A stretch of DNA of 19,857 bases from Cladosporium sp. IMV 00045 (lineage: Eukaryota; Ascomycota; Dothideomycetes; Cladosporiales; Cladosporiaceae): assembly GCA_001931905.2 (NCBI GenBank), contig MSJI02000616.1, forward strand, positions 7,717-27,573, read 5' to 3'. Shown one piece after another: positions 1 through 7,495 of the stretch. The position numbers and the translations under genes are program-made. Each line of letters begins with the position of its first letter. Position 1 is the first letter of the stretch. The notes under the pieces were generated by a model. The model worked only from the letters and a program-made list of their open reading frames with translations, had not been told where the DNA came from and made no database searches.

Positions 1-290
1 GATCTAGGAGGTAGCCGAGGCGTTTCTAGTCTCCTAATTTAAAAGTAAGTAAAATAATTAACGATTTATATAGCGATTAATACTAATCTAGATTTCTTAG
101 TAGTAAACCTAGCTACTATCTACGTAAAGCGCGTAACTATTATATAGAAGGATTTCTAATTAATTAATAGGCTACGTAAGAGTATAACTAGGTAGCGAAT
201 CGGCATAATGATAGAGTAAAAATAGGTTGTTATTATGTATTATAGGCGACGATTAAACGATTAATTAAGTAATAACTATATTAAATAAAG
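1..290. repeat. AT-rich RIP-mutated repeat edge
   Basis: This stretch is very rich in A+T and in the dinucleotide TpA. CpA occurs about once in the first 300 bases and TpG only a handful of times, while CpG is still present (for example around 127-133 and 245-260). Loss of CpA/TpG with gain of TpA is the footprint of repeat-induced point mutation, which acts on duplicated DNA in filamentous ascomycetes. No open reading frame is left. It is probably the end of a dead transposon continuing to the left of the window; the element family cannot be recognised. Base composition returns to normal by about 340. Confidence 0.7.
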
Positions 291-296
291 TTTGGA

Positions 297-338
297 TTTT
301 GGCACTTTAGTATTTTTCATATTTTTGGCACTTTTGTA
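297..338 (+). repeat. 16-base direct repeat at the edge of the RIP region
   Basis: Two copies of TTTTGGCACTTTWGTA occur at 297-312 and 323-338, differing at one base. They sit exactly where the AT-rich mutated sequence gives way to normal sequence. They could be terminal subrepeats of the dead element or a target-site remnant; the sequence alone does not decide. Confidence 0.5.
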
Positions 339-499
339 GGTATGGCCGACCGTCCTCCTGAAAATCCACGTCAGTACGCCCTACGCCAGTCGCCACTCAC
401 GCCCTACTCGGCGATTCACCACCTATATCATTCAAATACTGAAACGAAGTCCAAAAGAACTATCGACATCAAGAGTTCTCATTATCGCCATCCACTAAA

Positions 500-1195
500 A
501 TGTCTCCGACCGTCACACCCTTCCAAGAAACAGTTCGGGGCACTCTGACGCAACAAATCGCCTCTCTGGGCCACGCTCCCACAAACGACTCACTTGCCGA
601 AACCCTCAACTGCACCCTCGAAGAAATCGAACAAGCCCTTCAAGCCTTACACGACACACACTCCCTGCTCCTGCACCCGCACAAAACCGAACCTTGGGTA
701 GTGCATCCTTTCGCCCTCTACCCAGCCTCCTGCTGGGTGCAAAACCACAGCGATGATGCCCAAAGAGCGAAAGGCCATTGGGCGACCTGCCTGTACTGCG
801 CCTTCGGCATAGCCGCAGCAGTGAAGTCCGACGCGGACGTTTTCACGCGCTTTGGGGGTGAGAGCGAGCAGTGCATTGTGCGAGTGCGAGGAGGAGATAT
901 CGTCGAAAAGGATTTGGTCTTCCATCTCTCCACGCCGATTCGCCACTGGTGGGATAATGTGATTCACTCATGCGCTTCGTTCCAGCCGTTCAAGAGCGAA
1001 GAAGACGTTGACGATTGGTGTCGCCGGCACGCCTGGACGAAGGGTGCTGTCGTGCCGATGGAGCAGATGTGGAGGTTTGCTAGCGCCTGGTATGGTGGCT
1101 ATGTTGAGGAGCCATGGCGGAAGCGGTCTGGGGAGGAGATCAAGAGGGTTTTGGAGGATAACGGTCTTCGTGGGGCGTTTTGGTCCGTCGAATGA
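500..1195 (+). CDS. Organomercurial-lyase-like (MerB fold) protein
   Basis: An intron-free reading frame of 231 residues. The N-terminal third (about 14-75) reads like the winged-helix segment of MerB, and the rest like the alkylmercury lyase core. MerB breaks the carbon-mercury bond using Cys96, Asp99 and Cys159 (known for the bacterial enzyme). Here C97 in the motif ATCLYCAFGI lines up with Cys96, C158 in HSCASFQPF lines up with Cys159, and the Asp99 position holds C100. The fold is therefore inferred, and true mercury lyase activity is uncertain because the aspartate is replaced. The start at 500 has an A at -3 (CTAAAATG). An upstream ATG at 342 opens a 68-codon frame overlapping this start and could damp translation if transcribed. 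A decayed copy of the last 33 codons lies at about 4032-4133. Its role in a fungus is unknown; detoxification is only a guess. Confidence 0.65.
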   Translation: MSPTVTPFQETVRGTLTQQIASLGHAPTNDSLAETLNCTLEEIEQALQALHDTHSLLLHPHKTEPWVVHPFALYPASCWVQNHSDDAQRAKGHWATCLYCAFGIAAAVKSDADVFTRFGGESEQCIVRVRGGDIVEKDLVFHLSTPIRHWWDNVIHSCASFQPFKSEEDVDDWCRRHAWTKGAVVPMEQMWRFASAWYGGYVEEPWRKRSGEEIKRVLEDNGLRGAFWSVE

Positions 1196-1658
1196 ATAGA
1201 GTGGAAGGTCATAGTGAGAAAAGCGGTTCGCAGAGGACGGACGCTGCTTCATTGGTCTTGAATCTCGTCTTCATGAGATGACACTGTACATGAGTTGATT
1301 TGGGCTTCAGCTAAGCGCAGACTTGTTTACTAACAAGCCATTTGTCGCACACTCGGGATGCTAAGTCTTCTTGGGGGCGGGGTTTCAATCTCGGTAGAAT
1401 GACATTAATGCTTATTCATAGCCTTTTGCAAGGATCACGCGAAGACAAAGCCTCATGTTAATGGCAAGACATGGCGCGAGGCTGCCTGAATCCCACACCG
1501 AAGGCGCAGCAGCAGCTGGAATATTAGCCCCTGGTGGAACGCCATCAATTCATGCACGCCGCAGACACGCTTTTCGCTCATGGCATTTTCTCTCGCAAAC
1601 CAATGTTTCGCAACGATACACAACTCCTGCTTGAACAACTTGGATTCTTCTTAACGCT
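1196..1658. other. Intergenic, no gene seen
   Basis: This gap between the lyase-like gene and the HET gene holds the 3' flank of the first and presumably the leader of the second. The first 40 bases or so still resemble the flank of the decayed copy near 4134-4174. I see no RNA gene, and no open frame that looks like protein. Confidence 0.5.
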
Positions 1659-3833
1659 ATGTTTGGATTCGGTGAGCTTACTTTCGGTCTACTCAGGCCA
1701 CTTGCCAAAGACGCTTTGCAACAAAACTTCCACACTCGTACAGACGGACTTCACGAGATGTGTACAAGCTGTCAGGAAATTGACCTGCTCGCTTTGTTCA
1801 CCCGGAAACAATCGATCCGGAGAGGCCCAATCCGAGAAGCCTTCTACAACCGAAGACGCTGTCGCCTTTGCAAGTATATAGCAAGGCATATCGAATCAGC
1901 TCACACCCGTTTAGACATCGATACGGAGATCATCAACACTGACGTTACCTACACCCTCCGAAGCTATAGAGAAGAGGGAGACGACTACGGAAGTGCTAAG
2001 CGCTACTATTCTGTGGCTGTGGAGTTAAGAGGCCACCCTGCCAAATTCAGGGCAATTGCGTTCACACTGGCAAACATACTTCATCATCCCTCGAAGCAGA
2101 ACACAAGGCAAACCCTCATCCGTCGCGTTATGCGCTCCTCCATTGATCTTCCACAGCTGAGAATGTGGCTGGATCGGTGTACTCGATCCCATACCAAGTG
2201 CAAACTCGCGCCAGACATCCAAAACTCGGCACGGGAGCGCCTAGCTGCTTTGATAGCCAAAGGACAATTTCGTCTAGTTGATGTTTACGAAAACGCCATT
2301 GTCCAGTCTGATCAACTCCAGCCGCATGCGAAGTATTTTGCGTTGTCTTACGTCTGTGGTACTACGACAAGACCTTCTGCGGCCACTGATATCCTTGGTG
2401 GCCAGCAAGGCATGAGTAATCAGAAGGGGAGGACATCCATACCACTTAGGCATATACCTCGGACCATCAAAGATGCAATTGAGCTCGTGCGTCGGCTTGA
2501 TGAACGCTATCTGTGGGTTGACGTCCTCTGCATTGACCAGACGAGCCCAGGGGAGTTGGGAGATGTCATCTCTCAGATGGGTGTGATTTACCTTAATGCG
2601 CATGCCACTATCGTCGCCGCTACTGGAAATGGATCTGAAGCTGGCTTTTCATGTCTGAACCATGACCCCAACCGCGCTGAAGAAGCTTATACCATCAAGA
2701 CTTCTGGCGTAACAGTCGAACTGCTGACACCTCGGCCTAGTGTCGAAATGCTCCTGACGCGGAGCACATATAACAAACGAGCCTGGACTTTCCAAGAGCT
2801 CAGGCTTTCAACCCGATGCATCTTCGTCTTCGACTCCGAAGTCGCCTTTTCATGTCTAAGAAGCCTGCATCGTGAAGCTTACAACTTTCACCATGCTGGC
2901 AACAGAAAACGGCGGGCTATGAGTCCCAAGTCACGGACCGGATTCATGCATCCTCATGGCCACATGAAGCTTGAATCATATTGTTACAATACTGTGGTAC
3001 ATGATTACACCAAAAGAGCCCTGACAAAGCCAGGAGACCGACTCGATGCTTTTCTAGGTATCTACGATCGATTCCAGTTCGAGACATCCTGTCTAGTGCC
3101 TAAGCAAACTTTATGCGGTTTTCCAATGGATAGGTTTGCATTCGCACTGCTCTGGAGCTTGCCTCGAGAATCCACATTCCCAAGCCGGATTCTTCAGGAT
3201 ACGAGAGGAAGTCGACGATTCCCGACGTGGAGTAGGATAGCCTGGTCTTGCCCTGTCACCTACAGCGTGCGTTATGACTCTGACAAGGACAACGACCTTA
3301 CACAAATGATGCAGAACCTCGCCAAGTATAACAGTCTGGAAAGATGGGAGCTCGAAATTATTGACGAGCACAACATAATGCTCGGCAAGAATCGCGGCAG
3401 GGGCATTCGTTGCAGGGACACATACGAAAATGAAGTGTGGCCTTTCCAGCCATTGCCATGCGTATCTGAGGATATTGCAATCGTCACGCTCCATCTTTGG
3501 GCTTCGCTCTGGACTTCCAAATTGGTCGCTAACAAGTCGATGAGCTCGAAAGCTGGCATTTTATGCGAGCAGCAGGTTGATGACGTACAAGAAATCCAAG
3601 TGCATGATATTTTGGGTTTTGTGTATGCAGACCCAACCTGGATCGAGGAACATGCCATGAGCGAATGCCATCTCGTGGTTCTTCCTTCTGTCATGCTTGG
3701 CACACAAGCCTTCGCTGTTCAAGAAGTCGATGGGTTTCTAGAGAGGGTCCCTGTAAACGTGAGACTTTTCCATTCTCATGCATTGGAGGAAAGGTTACGG
3801 GACGTGACGTATGAACACCTGAAGTTGCGGTAA
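1659..3833 (+). CDS. HET-domain (heterokaryon incompatibility) protein
   Basis: A single uninterrupted frame of 724 residues. The layout is that of HET (PF06985) proteins. A short Cys-containing N-terminal part has MCTSCQEIDLLALF (34-47) and CRLCKYI (68-74). The HET domain follows at about 226-380, with KYFALSYVCG (225-234), YLWVDVLCIDQ (284-294), MGVIYLNAHATIVAATG (307-323) and YNKRAWTFQE (371-380). A long variable C-terminal region follows. HET proteins trigger a cell-death response on fusion of unlike hyphae or act in fungal NLR-like defence; which partner this one senses cannot be told. The usual YxWG tryptophan is Cys here. The start is uncertain: the ATG at 1659 gives 724 residues, while the ATG at 1758 (M34) begins exactly at the typical family N-terminus and may be the real one. 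The frame is intact, so the gene is probably functional. It lies between the lyase-like gene and the decayed copy of that gene's 3' end. Confidence 0.88.
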   Translation: MFGFGELTFGLLRPLAKDALQQNFHTRTDGLHEMCTSCQEIDLLALFTRKQSIRRGPIREAFYNRRRCRLCKYIARHIESAHTRLDIDTEIINTDVTYTLRSYREEGDDYGSAKRYYSVAVELRGHPAKFRAIAFTLANILHHPSKQNTRQTLIRRVMRSSIDLPQLRMWLDRCTRSHTKCKLAPDIQNSARERLAALIAKGQFRLVDVYENAIVQSDQLQPHAKYFALSYVCGTTTRPSAATDILGGQQGMSNQKGRTSIPLRHIPRTIKDAIELVRRLDERYLWVDVLCIDQTSPGELGDVISQMGVIYLNAHATIVAATGNGSEAGFSCLNHDPNRAEEAYTIKTSGVTVELLTPRPSVEMLLTRSTYNKRAWTFQELRLSTRCIFVFDSEVAFSCLRSLHREAYNFHHAGNRKRRAMSPKSRTGFMHPHGHMKLESYCYNTVVHDYTKRALTKPGDRLDAFLGIYDRFQFETSCLVPKQTLCGFPMDRFAFALLWSLPRESTFPSRILQDTRGSRRFPTWSRIAWSCPVTYSVRYDSDKDNDLTQMMQNLAKYNSLERWELEIIDEHNIMLGKNRGRGIRCRDTYENEVWPFQPLPCVSEDIAIVTLHLWASLWTSKLVANKSMSSKAGILCEQQVDDVQEIQVHDILGFVYADPTWIEEHAMSECHLVVLPSVMLGTQAFAVQEVDGFLERVPVNVRLFHSHALEERLRDVTYEHLKLR

Positions 3834-4031
3834 AGTACAGACATCCAGAACAGAGCAAAATGGCTAGTGTTCGCATCCTTTTCCAAGTTAGCTGTACCGC
3901 GAAGACATTCGCATTGATTGCCAGCAAATGCCTTAAACCTATCTCCTGGAGCTGACTTGATCACCTTTTCGGATTGCTTGGCAAGGTCCTTCTTGTAAAG
4001 TAGCTTCCAGGACCTGGATCGGGTTCTGCGC
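3834..4031. other. Intergenic, no gene seen
   Basis: This is the 3' flank of the HET gene up to the decayed lyase-like fragment. Nothing recognisable is in it. The last 30 bases or so show weak similarity to the lyase-like gene before 1091, so the duplication may begin a little before 4032. Confidence 0.35.
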
Positions 4032-4174
4032 TCACGGTGGCTATGTCGAGCAACAATGGGGAATGCGGTCTGGGAGAAGCAATATAGAGGGAGCTAGAAT
4101 CTAGCAATCTCCGTGGGCCGTTCTAGTCCATCGATCGAAAGAGATGTAGCGTCGTCGTGAGCTATCGGATTCGA
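4032..4174 (+). pseudogene. Decayed 3' fragment of the lyase-like gene
   Basis: From 4032 the sequence follows the end of the lyase-like gene (from 1091) in the same orientation. The first codons read HGGYVEQQWGMRSG against YGGYVEEPWRKRSG in the intact gene. After that the frame is lost by small insertions and deletions, and a Trp codon is now TAG (CTAGTCC against TTGGTCC). By hand alignment about 70 of the last 100 coding bases agree, and similarity runs on past the stop codon for about 40 bases. There is no start and no catalytic part, so no product is expected. It may be a partial segmental duplication, or the scar of a former second gene copy. Confidence 0.8.
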
Positions 4175-4633
4175 ATTAGATGAAGACGTCATGAGGTCGA
4201 TTCGTTACTGATTGTGCGGATATCTGCTGGATGTGAGCTAAGTTTCGCAGATAGTTCAGGATGAAGTGAGGTGGTAGGCTTTCGAGCTTAGTAAGCAAAG
4301 GTTTTAGCTCCTTCCTTCGCGCGCCTCATCCTTTGACCATCCTCAACGACGGGACCTTTGAGGTACGTCAGTTAATATTTGGACCGCATTGCGAAAACTG
4401 AGTTGTACCGATTTTATCGCTTCGAAAGCGACATCAAGGAGGTTGTCCATCAGTTACATTATGTACGTAAATCTTGTTTGTTTGTCAGTGGCGTATTTTC
4501 TCACACGTTGGTCGAGGCGAAGCAATACTCGGTCCCATCAAAAGTCTGCCATCTATGCCCGACTGCGTTGTTCATCCATGTTCTTTCCGAATGTTAACGC
4601 GACCATACTCTAGTACCTCATTTTTGAGGAATC
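4175..4633. other. Intergenic, no gene seen
   Basis: This stretch lies between the decayed fragment and the hydrolase start. Short open frames at 4379-4659 overlap each other in several frames, have no recognisable content and look fortuitous. The hydrolase promoter must lie here, but no clear box is visible. Confidence 0.4.
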
Positions 4634-5494
4634 ATGTCTACCAACGCACTCCAGACTGAACAAGCAGGCCTTGAGCTCGCTTACACGCACATTTCCTCAT
4701 CGCAAGATAAAGATAGGAATGGAAATGCTGCTCCGGCAGTCGTATTTCTACACGGCTCAGAATCTTGCGCTCTAGAATTCTCTCGCGTCGCCCCCTTACT
4801 CAAAGACGCATACGAAATCTTCCTGGTCGATCTCCCTGCGCATTCAAGATCTAAGCACATAGTATTCAGCTTCGACAACGCCATCACTGGACTCGCACGC
4901 CTCATCAGCACCAAGATTGAGGACAAACAAGCGCACGTCGTCGGTCTTTCGATGGGCGGCTATGTTGGCCTAGAGTTCGCGCGACGGCAGCCTGAGATGG
5001 TGCGTAGCTTGTGGTGCACAGGCTGCGCACCTTTCACCGGATGGAGGCATTGGTTCATGTCGCGGTCGCTGCTGCTTAGTGGAATGATCTCCCTGATCGG
5101 CCGAGTTGCGAACGAGAAGATGTTTTGGGCTTCTTTCGGCAAAGACGTGGAACCAATTCCAGGGCTCAGGGAGGCAGTCCAGGAAAATCAAAATATCGCT
5201 ACGTTGAAGCCCGTTTTTGAGGAGCTCGTGAGATTCACTTTTGATACGCTTGCTCAGATCAAGGGTCCGAGAATTGCTATCATAGCTGGCGGAAAGGGAG
5301 ATAGTGTTGACGATACAAGGGAAGCAGGGAGAGTGTTCAGGCGGCAGAACCCAGAATGTAGTGCATTCTTGGTCAGGGACGCAATACATTGGTGGTCTTT
5401 ACAGAAGCCCGAGGTGTTTGCGCGAGGCGTGAGAGCATGGATCGAGGGCAGTGAGATGCCGAAAGAGTTCGAACCGTTGCTCGCAGACGCTTGA
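4634..5494 (+). CDS. Alpha/beta hydrolase-fold protein
   Basis: An intron-free frame of 286 residues, a usual length for a single-domain alpha/beta hydrolase. Visible landmarks are the oxyanion strand VVFLHGSES (36-44), the second strand IFLVDLPAHSRS (62-73), the nucleophile elbow GLSMGG with Ser106 (104-109), an acidic stretch GKGDSVDD (220-227) supplying the probable catalytic Asp, and the catalytic His252 in AIHWW. A helical cap of about residues 132-205 lies between the nucleophile and the acid. No signal peptide or membrane helix is seen, so it is probably cytosolic. The family includes esterases, epoxide hydrolases, thioesterases and C-C hydrolases; the substrate cannot be read from the sequence. 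The ATG at 4634 is the first in frame and gives the canonical N-terminus. Confidence 0.85.
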   Translation: MSTNALQTEQAGLELAYTHISSSQDKDRNGNAAPAVVFLHGSESCALEFSRVAPLLKDAYEIFLVDLPAHSRSKHIVFSFDNAITGLARLISTKIEDKQAHVVGLSMGGYVGLEFARRQPEMVRSLWCTGCAPFTGWRHWFMSRSLLLSGMISLIGRVANEKMFWASFGKDVEPIPGLREAVQENQNIATLKPVFEELVRFTFDTLAQIKGPRIAIIAGGKGDSVDDTREAGRVFRRQNPECSAFLVRDAIHWWSLQKPEVFARGVRAWIEGSEMPKEFEPLLADA

Positions 5495-7495
5495 GATCCG
5501 CGGAGGCTCGCGACCCTCATGGACATATGCCTGACTACATGATCACATTTACTGATCATCGAAGCAACCTCGTCCGGTCGCAGGGACATTTAAGCATGCA
5601 ATATACATGAACATGCCACATGCCTTACTCAGAAGCTGGAGTCTCGGACAGAGGGTACTGGGTCATAGACTTGACCTTTCACAGGGGCCAACAGATTAGG
5701 GGCCATTTTCTCATGATATCGAAATTTGGCCAGCTGGGTATCGCTTCGAAGATCTATGAGGGCCGCGATTTTGGGATAGACGGTCCTATTGTTCTTACCG
5801 ACCTGATAAGAAGGGGATCTTCTCTGACACCTTTCGGTATATGGCGGCGCAAATCGTCGTATTTCATCGACCGGCTGAGCTCGGCAACGCCACCGTCTTG
5901 CAACTTCCCATGCTGCATCACTCTCCAAAGGAGTTAACGCTCATTCTCAGCGATGTAAAGAAGCGGGTCCTATTGGATGCTAGACCATCGGAGAATAGCA
6001 AGTCCGATCGGCCGGCACCGAAAGGCAGCACGAGCTTGATTGATCGGTGGCACAAATTCATACGACGGCCACAAGGTCGCATGACAGTCTGAAAACATGT
6101 TCCTGACTAGGAGGAATAGAAAGCTTAGCATTCAGGAACAAGGAAACGGGGCGACGGGAGTTTGGAAAATCGGACGACACGTGGGAAGTGGGTGGCAAGA
6201 CGGTTCATCGCCCCACTATCCAACCACGTGCCCACGGGATCCCCAACGATTCCGGAGAAGATCCAGGCGCTTATTCTTTCACATCCTTGTCGGTTAGAGC
6301 CATCATCGGCCACACCGCATGCAAACGACCATCACCTATCGCCTCGTGCCAGATTTTGACATTCTCGCCCGTCACTAGACGCAATCCATATGCACACTTC
6401 CTCACATAACCAACTGCCGACTTATTTTGGTCCATTGATCGGCAAGAGCCGGTGCAGCCCTCGTCCACATGCTAATGTTGTTCTAGCAGAGTTGCGCCTC
6501 TTGCGCGTAAGCGAGCATTGAGTAAAAGCTTCTCGAAATTTAGCACGAATGGCAGAAGGGCGTTGGCGGCTGAGGCTCGAACCCCCGACAAACTCAACGC
6601 CAATCAGGCTTTTCCTTTTCTTTTGTCTACACTGACTGTAGCTAGTCGAATCATGATTGCTATCAATTGCCGCAACCAGGCTATCGGGATACTCCCTAAC
6701 TTGGGTGGGTGAGATGAAAACTTCCAGGATCAAGCGATTGCGTGGTCTGCTGGCGTGCCCGAAAGGGAAGCGCTCTAGACGTCAATCAGGGCCACGAAGG
6801 GCTTCCCCAGAAGGGCCAGCCGAGATCGACTATCTTTCTGATTTGAAGTGCTGACCATCGTGGATCTCAGGAGTCTCCGGTTGACTTCCCTCGCGCTGGA
6901 GCTTGTGAATGTCGTGGTCATGCAAGGTTGGCCAGCGCGCCTCGTACGTCGTATTTGGCAGATTTGTCGACGCCTATCTTCCCGAACGAGCAGCGCACTT
7001 CTGTCGTGGCATGTGAGGTCTGAAGAAGACCTCTAGTACCTTTCTATGTTGGGGCTTCCGTCTTACTGGAGGTCATCTCCACGCCGTCCGAACCCGCTAG
7101 AGACCTAGCTCCGGCTTTCTACGCAGAATGAACGAAACGCCACCGGAAGCACATTTCGCTCTGCTGGATAGCGCTACGAGCTAGAGTAGAGGCGCACGAC
7201 GGCAATGGCGCATTCAGATGAGCCAGAACGACCGCACGGCTCTTTCCATACCAGCCAGATCCCAATCTGATTGCAAAGAGGTGACGGCTGGGCACAATGT
7301 TTCGTCGTTATCGAAGTCAAAGGCAGGTAAACTATGCGGCTGAGGATAGTGATCGTTGCATATATGAAGTGCCATGCGACTCGCGCATATCCCTTGAGTC
7401 GATCGTATTCCCCAACCAATTCTTTGCACTTCCTCGTTGCGCTGGCACAGCTTCCAAGTTTCCTGAGGTAGCTGTCCGCCTCTCGACCCGCTAAC
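5495..7495. other. 2 kb gap without a supported gene
   Basis: Many short frames occur on both strands (5620-5937, 5841-6092, 6097-6409, 6271-6468 minus, 6422-6733 minus, 6848-7036), but none shows a domain, and they overlap each other. Noted structures are two CACGTG boxes at 6179-6184 and 6225-6230 inside an imperfect inverted repeat, a hairpin at about 6563-6603, and a short palindrome (GAGGTCT/AGACCTC) near 7015-7033. A minus-strand stretch ending at 6271 looks somewhat protein-like and may be a gene remnant. The promoter of the pectinesterase-like gene must lie in the last few hundred bases; CATATATGA near 7358 is a possible TATA element. Confidence 0.4.

Noticed and set aside
342..548. 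Open frame of 68 codons ahead of and overlapping the lyase-like start
   Set aside because: It is in another frame, has no recognisable content, and the ATG at 500 gives the family N-terminus. At most it is an upstream frame in the leader.
6550..6680. Possible tRNA gene on the minus strand, from a B-box-like GGTTCGAGCC
   Set aside because: The T-stem pairs poorly, no acceptor stem closes at tRNA spacing, and there is no proper D-arm or anticodon arm.
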